Source: Bacteroidota bacterium
Lineage (GTDB): Bacteria; Bacteroidota; Bacteroidia; Sphingobacteriales; Sphingobacteriaceae
Direction of reading: 5' to 3'
Length of the DNA: 25,878 nt
Assembly (NCBI GenBank): GCA_013288465.1
Contig: JABDBT010000021.1
Span: forward strand, 1-25,878
Part shown: positions 1-7,802 of the stretch, one piece after another
How the letters are laid out: every line of letters starts with the position of its first letter
How positions within the stretch are numbered: the first letter of the stretch is position 1
Translations under genes and position numbers: made by a program
Notes under the pieces: generated by a model
What the model was told of the DNA's origin: nothing
Database searches by the model: none
The model's input: the letters and a program-made list of their open reading frames with translations, nothing else

Positions 1-103
1 GCTATGCACCTTTACCATGAGGTATAGCAATCTACAAAAACCAGTTTATTAGCTTTTTGGCCCTGGCTCAGGATTTCACTTACTGTCCCTTTGGCGAAGG
101 TTA

Positions 104-1165
104 TTGATTTGGCCTCTTGCTGGGCATTTACACTCATGGTGCGGACCCTGCAAAATGATGGAAAAATATGTTTTTACAAACGACACCGTTGCCCGTTATT
201 TCAATAAAACTTTTGTCAACTATGAGATGGACATGGAAAAAGGAGAAGGTGTTGATTTCGCTAAAAAATATGCCATTCGTTCCTATCCTACTTATCTTTT
301 TTTAGATTGCAATGGAAATGTAGTTCACCGGTCGGGCGGTAGTATGCCGGCAGCTGAATTTATTGCTGTTGCGCAAAAGGCTGCCAATCCGGCTGAAACT
401 TCATTGGCCATAGCAGCCCGTTATGCAAGCGGCGACAGGAGCCCCGAATTGGTGCTAAAGTATGTTAGTGCATTAAAAAAATCTATTCCAGCTAAAGCTA
501 CAAGGATTTACCAGGAAGACCTGCTTACCGTTAGTGATGAAGTATTGCTAACTGATGTGGGCTGGGAGATCATTAAACTATACCCATTAAATGAAGATGA
601 CCGGTTTACCAAGTTTTTGAATGCTAATGAAGCTCACTTTGTTTCAAAGTACGGAAAGGACGAGGTGAAAAAATTTCACGACCAGGTCGAATTGAGGGCT
701 TTATATCAAGCCTTGGGTAGAAAGGATAAGGAAGACCTCTTTAAACGCCTGGCTATTTATCGGCAACACGCTGATGTGGCAATGCTGCATACAGCAGCAA
801 AAGTAGAATTAGTATATTATTTTGATATGAAAGATTATCCTACTTTCATCAATATGGCTAAGCAATATTGCCAAACGGTATTAAAGACAGATGATGCTAT
901 ACTCAGTTTTATTGCGCATCACTGTGAGCAAAATACAGACGATAAAGCTGCGCTTCAGCAGGCTTTGGCAATGGCTAAACAGGCACTTATGTTGAATGAT
1001 AAAGTATATGTCAACCAACGTACTTATGCCGACTTGTGTTATAAATTAGGGTTTAAAGATGAGGCGATGAAGGCTGCTGAGGCTTCTTTGCAGATCATTG
1101 GTGATGATAACCCTAAGGTAGCAAAATTAGTAAAGGAATTTATTGAAAAGATAAAAGTGATGTAA
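104..1165 (+). CDS. Thioredoxin-fold protein with helical C-terminal half; 5' end disrupted
   Basis: The protein has an N-terminal thioredoxin fold with a WCGPC redox motif (residues 12-16 of this TTG-started frame) and a YPT cis-proline motif near residue 62. About 220 mostly helical, TPR-like residues follow. Periplasmic thioredoxin-like proteins of this build are common in Bacteroidetes and act in disulfide reduction or thiol exchange. The start is not credible as it stands. In frame 3, positions 63-83 read LAQDFTY, which looks like the end of a signal peptide. In frame 1, positions 88-117 read PLAKVIDLA. The WCGPC stretch is in frame 2. So the coding sense hops through three frames within about 75 bases and some codons seem missing. 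This fits indels from sequencing or assembly, or a decayed 5' end. A strong terminator follows. Family confidence is high; the start is unknown. Confidence 0.75.
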   Translation: MIWPLAGHLHSWCGPCKMMEKYVFTNDTVARYFNKTFVNYEMDMEKGEGVDFAKKYAIRSYPTYLFLDCNGNVVHRSGGSMPAAEFIAVAQKAANPAETSLAIAARYASGDRSPELVLKYVSALKKSIPAKATRIYQEDLLTVSDEVLLTDVGWEIIKLYPLNEDDRFTKFLNANEAHFVSKYGKDEVKKFHDQVELRALYQALGRKDKEDLFKRLAIYRQHADVAMLHTAAKVELVYYFDMKDYPTFINMAKQYCQTVLKTDDAILSFIAHHCEQNTDDKAALQQALAMAKQALMLNDKVYVNQRTYADLCYKLGFKDEAMKAAEASLQIIGDDNPKVAKLVKEFIEKIKVM

Positions 1166-1196
1166 TACCGGCTATTATAATGCTTAAATAATAGCC

Positions 1197-1236
1197 ATGG
1201 GTTTGGGATTCATTTGAATTTCAAACCCATTTTTTA
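1197..1236 (+). terminator. Rho-independent terminator after the thioredoxin-like gene
   Basis: ATGGGTTTG (1197-1205) pairs perfectly with CAAACCCAT (1222-1230) and is followed at once by a run of T. A second hairpin lies just before it: GGCTATTAT (1170-1178) with ATAATAGCC (1188-1196). The stop codon of the gene is at 1163-1165, so the placement fits its transcript end. Confidence 0.8.
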
Positions 1237-1282
1237 ATTTAAGTGATATACCAAATATTTGGAAATTAGATAAAGTGCCGCT

Positions 1283-1398
1283 TACCGGCTTTTGCCGGTA
1301 GATCTGTTCTTTGTCTGAACCACGATTCGTGGGATTAAAAGATTAACTTGATCGCTTTCTTAATAGGCAGTCGCCCGATCTCCTCCCGATAGCTATCG
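1283..1398. repeat. Intergenic palindromes, possible dispersed repeat
   Basis: The space between the two terminal gene ends holds no gene. It has an inverted repeat TACCGGC/GCCGGTA (1283-1289 with 1294-1300) with a TTTT loop. A stretch at about 1310-1342 reads like a dispersed intergenic repeat seen in many Bacteroidetes genomes (this is from memory of the pattern, unchecked). A 12-base perfect palindrome CGATAGCTATCG lies at 1387-1398. Confidence 0.45.
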
Positions 1399-1419
1399 TG
1401 ATAACTAATCGCCACCCCC

Positions 1420-3069
1420 CTAATGCACCTTATAACTTGCAAGATCGTTATATATCTGGCGGAAAGAACTGCGCAACCCAATGGTTATTATGGTGGCGTT
1501 ATAATCAAAGGCCGAGCTTTTTTCTTCCCGGTATAAGGCGCTAAGCTCGATGCGTAAATTGAATTTAGGGTTTAGTACATAAGCCACTTTGCCTTCGAGA
1601 TAGTACAAATTAGTAGTTAGGCCCTGGCCGGTAAAATTGCCAAATGATTCAGACAAGCCCTGCCCATTTTCGTCAATATATGCCCTGGCAGGTTTGTTAT
1701 AATTTTGAAAAATATCCTTACCATAATTTAGCCCGTTTATATCCAGCCCGTAACGGCCAAAATCTGCCTCGCCCGAAAAATCAAACCTTTTGTACGAATA
1801 ATTCAACTGTCCAACTGCTTCCCTGAAATTAGCACCCCACGGGTGGGCAAGCGGCTCGCTCTCTTCCGAGTAATTTTGAACGGTGCTACGTTCAGAATAG
1901 GTATATGGTTTTACGTTATTCGTTTCGACCAGGTAGTTAAGGTTTTTAACATTAAACAGGTTGGCACCCCTAAAACCTAATTGCCAGCTGTATTTATTCC
2001 TGGAGCTACCATTGCTCGAGAAAAAGTTTTTTGACTCAAACTCGTCCAGCGCAAACTGGCCGTAAGCTGTAATACCGTCGGTAAGTTTATACTTGCCGGT
2101 AAAGCCTATTAAGGCATTATCCGGCGATCCGTCTGATGCTTCCTGGGTCCTTAAAAATATAATCGGGTCAATATAACTCACGTCAAATCCACGCGGTTTG
2201 CCGGTATCATCAGTTGATGACCATATAATGGAATCAAAAAAACCAAATGAAAGCCTGTTGCTTATGTTCCAGTCTAAATAATGAAAAACGCCCCATTTGC
2301 TGCGGTTGCTTGTATAGTTATTGATGTTGGCATACATGGGGTCGTCAAAGTTGGCCCATAACACCATGTATTTTACGTTGCCTAAATCGGCAGTTATCTT
2401 AAAAAATGGATATGGCGCTGCATAATCTGATAAAAGCAGTGATCGGTAGCCATCGCCTATAAATGTTTTATCGCGCCCGGCGGTAATGTTCAAAAATTTT
2501 ACAGGCGTGTAGGATGCTACGGCAGTAATGTACGACCAGTTATCAACGTTGCCACTGTTATGATCAATAGCCTGCCCCGGTATTACACCAACCTGGCTAA
2601 TATAAGCTTGCAGGTAACTGGGGAAAATAGCCTGGTTGATATACCCGCTAACATTGTAAGAAAACTTGCTGCTTACCGTACCACCCGCCTGGAACCCATA
2701 GGTAGTTGAATATAGGTTTTTAGTATTAGAGAAATCGCGGCCTACATTAAGGTCGGGCATAAAATCGGCATAAAATGTATTGCCGGGGCTTTTTATATCA
2801 ATTAAATGCTCATTAAATAATTTTCGGTAACCCCAGGTATGCTGCTTATTATCGGCGCCATAATTCATGAGGGTATCAAAGTGGTTTTTTAGCAGGGAAT
2901 CATCAACAAAAAAAGGTTTTATTGAGGTATGTTCGCGTGTTTTTGTTGAATAGATATCCGAATCAAATTTTTGATAAAACTGGAACGAATAGGGCTGATA
3001 TTCAGACTGCGCCCTGGCCGTGTTTATCATTACTATTAATAAAACAACACCACTAAATAATTTCTTCAT
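1420..3069 (-). CDS. Outer-membrane beta-barrel protein, RemB/Wzi-like
   Basis: The protein begins MKKLFSGVVLLIVMINTARAQ, a clear Sec signal peptide ending in ARAQ. About 530 residues rich in aromatic, alternating beta-strand segments (YSFQFYQKF, YITAVASYTP, FNLRIELSALYREE) follow, typical of an outer-membrane barrel. The length and texture match the Bacteroidetes proteins named gliding motility protein RemB, related to the capsule-assembly protein Wzi. I chose the ATG at 3067-3069; a TTG four codons upstream (3081) would only lengthen the positive N-tip. It starts 20 bases after the gmd stop, so the two are probably cotranscribed, which suits a role in surface polysaccharide binding or export. 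Barrel nature is well supported; the RemB name is by family resemblance. Confidence 0.72.
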   Translation of the reverse strand: MKKLFSGVVLLIVMINTARAQSEYQPYSFQFYQKFDSDIYSTKTREHTSIKPFFVDDSLLKNHFDTLMNYGADNKQHTWGYRKLFNEHLIDIKSPGNTFYADFMPDLNVGRDFSNTKNLYSTTYGFQAGGTVSSKFSYNVSGYINQAIFPSYLQAYISQVGVIPGQAIDHNSGNVDNWSYITAVASYTPVKFLNITAGRDKTFIGDGYRSLLLSDYAAPYPFFKITADLGNVKYMVLWANFDDPMYANINNYTSNRSKWGVFHYLDWNISNRLSFGFFDSIIWSSTDDTGKPRGFDVSYIDPIIFLRTQEASDGSPDNALIGFTGKYKLTDGITAYGQFALDEFESKNFFSSNGSSRNKYSWQLGFRGANLFNVKNLNYLVETNNVKPYTYSERSTVQNYSEESEPLAHPWGANFREAVGQLNYSYKRFDFSGEADFGRYGLDINGLNYGKDIFQNYNKPARAYIDENGQGLSESFGNFTGQGLTTNLYYLEGKVAYVLNPKFNLRIELSALYREEKSSAFDYNATIITIGLRSSFRQIYNDLASYKVH

Positions 3070-3089
3070 AAATAAATTCAAGTAAAATA

Positions 3090-4226
3090 TTATTCAAAAT
3101 AGTTATGGGTTTTATACCCGCCCTTTTTTAAATAATCGTCTTTTTTAACCAAATGCAAATCGGCTTGCATCATATCACTCACCAGGCTCTGCAGATCGTA
3201 TTTAGGTTGCCAGCCTAATTTTTGTTTGGCTTTTGAAGCATCGCCTATTAACAAGTCAACCTCTGTTGGCCTGAAGTATTGGGCATCAACCTTCACCACA
3301 GTTTGTCCGAACCGCAAATTATTAACATCAAGGCCAAGCTCTTCGGCTTTCTCCTGGTCAATATCAATGATCACTCCCCGTTCGTACTCATCTTTGCCAC
3401 TAAACTCAATTTCTATGCCTAATTCGGCAAATGCCATTTTTATAAACTCTCTTACTGTGGTGGTTACCCCGGTGGCGATAACAAAATCTTCGGGGGTATC
3501 CTGCTGCAGCATCAACCACATGGCCTCGACATAATCCTTAGCATGGCCCCAATCGCGCTGGGCCGACAGGTTACCAACATACAAATAATTTTGCAGGCCC
3601 ATGGCTATTTTTGAGGCCGCCCGCGTAATTTTACGGGTTACAAATGTTTCGCCCCTTATCGGACTTTCGTGGTTAAACAATATGCCGTTACAGGCAAACA
3701 TTTTATATGCTTCGCGATAATTTACAATTATCCAATACCCATATAATTTGGCAACCGCATAAGGTGACCGCGGGTAAAACGGCGTACTTTCGCTTTGCGG
3801 TACGGCCTGCACCAAACCATAAAGTTCGGAGGTGGCGGCCTGGTAAATGCGGGTTTTTTGAGTTAACCCCAACAACCGCACGGCTTCTAATAAACGGAGC
3901 ACACCTATACCATCTGCGTTAGCGGTATATTCGGGTGTATCAAAACTAACTTTTACATGGCTTTGGGCTGCAAGGTTATAAATCTCATCGGGCTGAATCT
4001 CCTGCACCAGCCTTATCAGGTTGGTTGAATCGGTGAGGTCGCCGTAATGCAGTTTAAGCTTAACATTAGGCTCATGCTGGTCATGGTACAGATGGTCGAT
4101 ACGGTCGGTATTAAATGAAGAAGCCCGGCGTTTAACGCCATGAACCTCATAACCTTTTTTTAATAAAAATTCGGCCAAATAAGCACCATCCTGTCCTGTA
4201 ATCCCTGTTATTAACGCTATTTTCAT
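3090..4226 (-). CDS. gmd: GDP-mannose 4,6-dehydratase
   Basis: This cytoplasmic enzyme turns GDP-D-mannose into GDP-4-keto-6-deoxy-D-mannose, the first step to GDP-L-fucose and GDP-rhamnose sugars for surface glycans. The 378 residues match the usual family length. Visible are the NAD(P)-binding TGITGQDG motif (residues 7-14), the AATSELYG segment with T132 and E134, the catalytic pair Y156 and K160 in [12 protein letters not shown], and the family signature [16 protein letters not shown] (186-200). The start is an ATG at 4224-4226. It lies just upstream of the RemB/Wzi-like barrel gene. No GDP-fucose synthase (fcl) neighbour is seen in this window; that enzyme would have to be elsewhere, or another reductase uses the product. 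Confidence 0.97.
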   Translation of the reverse strand: MKIALITGITGQDGAYLAEFLLKKGYEVHGVKRRASSFNTDRIDHLYHDQHEPNVKLKLHYGDLTDSTNLIRLVQEIQPDEIYNLAAQSHVKVSFDTPEYTANADGIGVLRLLEAVRLLGLTQKTRIYQAATSELYGLVQAVPQSESTPFYPRSPYAVAKLYGYWIIVNYREAYKMFACNGILFNHESPIRGETFVTRKITRAASKIAMGLQNYLYVGNLSAQRDWGHAKDYVEAMWLMLQQDTPEDFVIATGVTTTVREFIKMAFAELGIEIEFSGKDEYERGVIIDIDQEKAEELGLDVNNLRFGQTVVKVDAQYFRPTEVDLLIGDASKAKQKLGWQPKYDLQSLVSDMMQADLHLVKKDDYLKKGGYKTHNYFE

Positions 4227-4333
4227 TCGGTAATTGATAATAACCTACAATACTGCAATATTATCCAATTAATTTGTAAAAGACGGCATTAAGCGTGGTA
4301 AGGGTGTATTTTCTTTTTAGGAAGAGGCGGCTA

Positions 4334-4753
4334 TTATTCCGATTGCATCTGTCCAAAATAAGGATTATCGGGGTTTACAATTAACTCGCGCTGGTAAGGA
4401 TGAATAAGAACATCCATCTCTTCTAAGGCCATTGCGCCAAGCAACGGTTCACTGTCACCCGGCAATACCAGGGCGTTTACCGTACAGCGCCGGTTCTTAA
4501 AACGGACCTCTATTGGCCCAACTACATCGCATTCTACAGTAGGGCCGTCCGGCTGCTGCCTTTTACGTTGCCCTATTATTGGTAGCCGCAATTGCTCCTG
4601 TATGTTTTCATTGATACACATATAAACGCTTGTGGTATCAACCAATATGTTTACACTTATGCTTTTAATCTCAACTTCGCCAATATTACTGCGCCGGGCA
4701 AGTGCCAGGTCTTTACCATTTATTAATTCAATTTCCGCATATACATGCCACAT
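4334..4753 (-). CDS. Retropepsin-like (clan AA) aspartic protease homologue with altered active-site triad
   Basis: The 139 residues carry the layout of small bacterial retropepsin-like proteins. There is a hydrophobic strand leading to the active-site aspartate (VNILVDTTSVYMCI, D39) and a C-terminal GDSEPLLGAMALEEMDVLIHP segment resembling the usual LLG...LE...D stretch. The usual D-T/S-G triad is DTT here (residues 39-41), so catalytic activity is doubtful. There is no signal peptide, so it is cytosolic. It sits 50 bases downstream of the DUF1398 gene and may be cotranscribed with it. The start is the ATG at 4751-4753. Confidence in the fold is moderate. Substrate and role are unknown. Confidence 0.62.
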   Translation of the reverse strand: MWHVYAEIELINGKDLALARRSNIGEVEIKSISVNILVDTTSVYMCINENIQEQLRLPIIGQRKRQQPDGPTVECDVVGPIEVRFKNRRCTVNALVLPGDSEPLLGAMALEEMDVLIHPYQRELIVNPDNPYFGQMQSE

Positions 4754-4803
4754 AATGAATATTTGTGAAGTTAAGGCCTATAATTACTATTCCGAAAAGC
4801 CAA

Positions 4804-5208
4804 TCATGAGGCGAAGTTTAATTGCTGGATAGGTTCGATGGCCATCCTTGCCCCTGCCTGGTCATAGTAAATACACCGCATCCTTTGCGTATCAATCACC
4901 CAGTTTTCTACCCCGGCCTCTGCGGCATGATGGCAAAAAGCGGGGAAATCAATTTTTCTTTCTTTGTACAAAGCAATGGCATTACGCAGCCGGGCCTCTG
5001 ATGATCTGTCGGCTATTATTAAGGGTTCGTACATCGGCTCGCTTTTTACCCTATATCTGTATTCGTCAAAATAAATAACCACGCCGTCCTTAACAATATA
5101 TTCACAGCGCATCATCCCCAGGCCCATTATGTCTTCAATATATTTAGAAAAATCGGCCGCGGTTTTTACTTTGATATGCGCTGTTTGTAGTTGTTGTTCT
5201 GTCATCAT
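4804..5208 (-). CDS. DUF1398 family protein
   Basis: This is a 134-residue soluble protein without signal peptide. The C-terminal pattern (FCHHAAEAGVENWVID, then CIYYDQAGARM) matches my recollection of DUF1398, the family of E. coli YbcV. Its biochemical role is not known. It starts with tandem ATG codons at 5203-5208, and either may be used. Upstream is a 347-base gene-free stretch with hairpins and a repeat. Downstream lies the aspartic protease-like gene on the same strand. I find no catalytic motif that would allow a functional claim. Confidence 0.7.
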   Translation of the reverse strand: MMTEQQLQTAHIKVKTAADFSKYIEDIMGLGMMRCEYIVKDGVVIYFDEYRYRVKSEPMYEPLIIADRSSEARLRNAIALYKERKIDFPAFCHHAAEAGVENWVIDTQRMRCIYYDQAGARMAIEPIQQLNFAS

Positions 5209-5555
5209 GATATCGTTTCTTTATTAACCTGCATTGTACAAATGCTACTTTTTTATAAACAGCTATATAACTTACTATCAAAATGAGTTATAACCCCTCA
5301 CCAAAAAAATACCCATTTATGGTGATTTTTATTAATGGATTTGCATCACTAAGGTCAGCTTTATGATTTAATGCCAGTACCGTAGAAACACGGTATTTTA
5401 CAGGGTGTTTTTACGGTAAAAAACACGGCGGGTAGCTATAAGATAATTGATAGAGCAGATAATACTGAATAATGAAGCTGACTTCGATGTTCAACATTCA
5501 TTATTCAACATTCGTTATTCAAAATTGAAAATATTGTTTTTACGGCACCGGAATA
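5209..5555. repeat. Gene-free intergenic stretch with hairpins and a dispersed-type repeat
   Basis: No credible coding frame is seen here. There are three inverted repeats: TACCGT/ACGGTA (5378-5383 with 5390-5395), GTGTTTTT/AAAAACAC (5405-5412 with 5419-5426), and TGAATAATGAA/TTCATTATTCA (5466-5476 with 5497-5507). The last belongs to a low-complexity stretch (about 5461-5530) of repeated TTCAACATTCATTATTC-like words, the texture of intergenic repeats in Sphingobacteriaceae. The region should also hold the promoter of the DUF1398 gene, which I could not place. Confidence 0.5.
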
Positions 5556-6119
5556 TTATATTCCGGCCACTACATCTTCCAGTTCGCGGTACCAATCTTC
5601 GCCGTACTTGCGAATCAGTGGGGCTTTTAAAAATTCATGTACACTTACCTTTAATTCTTTACCAAAAGAGCAGGCCGGGCTGCAAATGCTCCATCGGTCG
5701 TAGTTAAGCACATCAAACTCGGGATATTTCGTTATGCGTATAGGGTATAAATGGCAGGATATGGGTTTTTTCCAATTAGTAGCCCCATCCTCATAAGCTT
5801 TTTCAATGGCACATTTAGTTATGCCGCCTTCCCATATTACGTAGGCGCACTCCTTATTCACGTCAACACATGGGGTAGTGTAATCGCCTTCAAAATCTTT
5901 TACGTAGGTGCCTTCCTTCTCGATGGTTTTAATGCCTTTGGCTGTCATGTAGGGTTTTACCTTTGGATATATCTCGTCGAGTATCTGCAGTTCGTCAAAA
6001 TTTAAAGGTGCGCCCGAATCACCTTCTAAACAGCAGGCACCTTTGCATTTGTTCAAATTACACACAAAATTCTCCTTCACTACGTCCTCGTGTATCAAAA
6101 CACTTCCTACTTCTAACAT
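5556..6119 (-). CDS. DUF3109 family cysteine-cluster protein
   Basis: This 187-residue soluble protein has a conserved cysteine layout: C20 in NFVC, then C25, C29 and C30 in the KCKGACC motif. Further cysteines follow in TTPCVDVNKECAYV, ITKCAIEKA, ISCHLYP and SICSPACSFG. This pattern is that of DUF3109, related to the YkgJ-like proteins proposed to bind zinc or an iron-sulfur centre. Its function is unknown. It starts with ATG at 6117-6119. It is separated from the next upstream gene by a space with a 13-bp inverted repeat. Family assignment is by memory of the cysteine signature and length. Confidence 0.85.
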   Translation of the reverse strand: MLEVGSVLIHEDVVKENFVCNLNKCKGACCLEGDSGAPLNFDELQILDEIYPKVKPYMTAKGIKTIEKEGTYVKDFEGDYTTPCVDVNKECAYVIWEGGITKCAIEKAYEDGATNWKKPISCHLYPIRITKYPEFDVLNYDRWSICSPACSFGKELKVSVHEFLKAPLIRKYGEDWYRELEDVVAGI

Positions 6120-6150
6120 ATATATTTATTTTTAAAGAAGAGCCAAGACA

Positions 6151-6228
6151 CAAGAACCAAGATTTAAGAAATATTGTATAATTGATAGTATCTTACCGTT
6201 CGTCCTGATTCTTGTATCTTGGTTCTTG
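6151..6228. repeat. Perfect 13-bp inverted repeat, dispersed-type element
   Basis: CAAGAACCAAGAT (6151-6163) and its exact reverse complement ATCTTGGTTCTTG (6216-6228) flank 52 bases between the DUF3109 start and the DUF3108 stop. The arms are surrounded by further partial copies of the same words (CCAAGACACAAGA before, GATTCTTGTATC between). This looks like a mobile or REP-like intergenic element more than a terminator, since no T-run follows. Confidence 0.6.
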
Positions 6229-6239
6229 ATTCTCTTTGT

Positions 6240-7019
6240 TTATTTATTAATGGCATTCAACGGGTATTTAAGCCCCCTGGCGCCTGTTATATCCATGGTT
6301 ACACTACCTACTATTAACTCAACATGGGCCTTTATAGGTATCCTGTTCCCATCGTCTGTTATCCAAAGGTACAACTTACTGTCTTTTCTGAAAATTCGGC
6401 CCGGTATTATTGTAGGGTTAAATTTTAAACAGTTAAACGTGCCCAGGCCGCAGGTTACTTTTTCTTTGCCCATATAGGTTATGGTAAGGGTGTGTATGCC
6501 ATCTTCTAAAAAGTAGGCCATATCAAACTTTTCGCCGATATTCATTTTAGAAACATCAATGCCCCGCGCATAATAGTAGGCCGATACAAAATCAAACACC
6601 TTCCCTTTAAACGGAAACACGCCCTTATTGGCTGTGATTTTATGGTCGTCGTGGTTAAAGGTCACATTATCGCTGTGGCGGTAACTGGCTTCGCGGCGAT
6701 TTTCGGTATAAAAGTAGGGCAGCAGCGTGGTACGGTCAACATAGCTTTCATACCTGTTGCGCACTTTATAAAAAACATCAAACGTGCCTGCGGTTTTACC
6801 ATCGGCAATAATGTGAAAGGTAGGATGGCCTTCAACTTTTTTATCGTCGTCCTCAACGTGTAAAGTAGCTTCGGCGCCGGTAAAAAAGCTGTATTTTAAT
6901 TTATAGCTTAATTCTTCGCCGCTTTTAAAAACTACCTCGTTAATATCCTTAAGTTCCTGGCTAAATAACCTGTTAAAGCATGTGGTAAACAGTATAATTA
7001 CAAGTAAACATTTTTTCAT
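6240..7019 (-). CDS. DUF3108 domain-containing exported protein
   Basis: The 259 residues open with a Sec signal peptide (MKKCLLVIILFTTCFNRLFSQ). The mature part begins with the typical DUF3108 phrase VVFKSGEELSYKLKYSFFTGAEATLHV and continues with beta-rich segments such as TAGTFDVFYKVRNRYESYVD, YYARGID and GRIFRKDSKLYLWITDDGNRIPI. DUF3108 proteins are periplasmic or outer-membrane-associated and of unknown function. The start ATG is at 7017-7019. It is downstream of a 32-bp palindrome that probably separates its transcript from the DUF2480 gene. No lipobox is apparent. Confidence 0.88.
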   Translation of the reverse strand: MKKCLLVIILFTTCFNRLFSQELKDINEVVFKSGEELSYKLKYSFFTGAEATLHVEDDDKKVEGHPTFHIIADGKTAGTFDVFYKVRNRYESYVDRTTLLPYFYTENRREASYRHSDNVTFNHDDHKITANKGVFPFKGKVFDFVSAYYYARGIDVSKMNIGEKFDMAYFLEDGIHTLTITYMGKEKVTCGLGTFNCLKFNPTIIPGRIFRKDSKLYLWITDDGNRIPIKAHVELIVGSVTMDITGARGLKYPLNAINK

Positions 7020-7107
7020 ACTTTAAACGTTAATTTATAGAGACGTAAAAATATTGGTTGGTTGTATGCAAATTGAATACTAAGAAATCATTAAAAACGA
7101 AAAAAAG

Positions 7108-7199
7108 GCGTCATTGCGAGCGATAGCGTGGCAATCTCTGAACTTTGCAGGCGGGAATAGCATGTGTAGAGATTGCCACGCTATCGCTCGCAATGACGC
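7108..7199. repeat. REP-like element: perfect 32-bp inverted repeat with 28-base loop
   Basis: The arm at 7108-7139 starts GCGTCATTGCGAGCGATAGC. Its exact reverse complement is at 7168-7199. The core words CATTGCGAGCG and GGCAATCTC are those of a dispersed palindrome common in Bacteroidetes genomes (from memory). Read on the minus strand, the hairpin is followed directly by a run of seven T (7101-7107 is A-rich with GG), so it can also act as terminator of the DUF2480 transcript. Confidence 0.85.
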
Positions 7200-7213
7200 T
7201 TTGTATAATAACA

Positions 7214-7729
7214 TTAATCTTTCCGTTTATAAAGCGGTACGGTAGAGCATGGTTCGCCAAACATAAGGCTTTTTACAACCGGTGTTAGTTTTTCGGTTAA
7301 GGCTACATAAGCCGAAACCGGTACAGGCACATCACCACAACCTTTTATCACCATACGCTGATCGCGGTATTGTTCAGCGTCCATTTTTTCAATTGCCTTG
7401 CTGAATAATACCGTTTCTAATACTTCCTCATTACCAAAAACCACCTCGCTGGCATACGGCGCTATACGGTTGGCCAATAACATATAGGCCCATGCAGGTA
7501 CAATAGCATCGGCCGAGCAAATTATACCCACATTTTTACCTTCATATTGCGTCCAGTCATGGTTCTTTACAAACTCCCTGAAATCTTTTTCGCGCAATAT
7601 CAATCCCTGGAATAAATTAGCCGCAATATCATAGATCACCCGCTCGCCCTGCGGATAAAAATCAGCCGGGTCAAGTGTGGTTAAACCGCTTTGCGCTACT
7701 TTATTGATTATATTTTCCTGTATTTCCAT
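7214..7729 (-). CDS. DUF2480 family protein
   Basis: This is a 171-residue soluble protein. The phrases LDPADFYPQGERVIYDIAANL, LREKDFREFVKNHDW and the GCGDVPVPVSAYV segment near residues 130-142 match DUF2480, a family nearly confined to Bacteroidetes. It has no known activity. The start is the ATG at 7727-7729. A strong terminator for the upstream PpiD-like gene lies just before it, so it probably has its own promoter. No signal peptide or membrane segment is visible. Confidence 0.88.
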   Translation of the reverse strand: MEIQENIINKVAQSGLTTLDPADFYPQGERVIYDIAANLFQGLILREKDFREFVKNHDWTQYEGKNVGIICSADAIVPAWAYMLLANRIAPYASEVVFGNEEVLETVLFSKAIEKMDAEQYRDQRMVIKGCGDVPVPVSAYVALTEKLTPVVKSLMFGEPCSTVPLYKRKD

Positions 7730-7741
7730 TATCCCTAAAAT

Positions 7742-7780
7742 AAAAAATCCGGGAATAGGTTTATAACGCTATTCCCGGAT
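7742..7780 (-). terminator. Rho-independent terminator of the PpiD-like gene
   Basis: Read on the minus strand, a perfect 12-bp stem (7769-7780 with 7747-7758, core ATCCGGGAATAG) closes a 10-base loop and is followed by six T. It lies 23 bases after the stop codon of the PpiD-like gene at 7803. Confidence 0.9.
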
Positions 7781-7802
7781 GCAAAATTACTTTAAATTTT
7801 AG

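Noticed and set aside
3226..3534. 102-residue plus-strand frame
   Set aside because: Lies wholly inside gmd on the other strand, with serine-rich shadow composition.
5447..5707. 86-residue plus-strand frame
   Set aside because: Half repeat sequence, half antisense to the DUF3109 gene.
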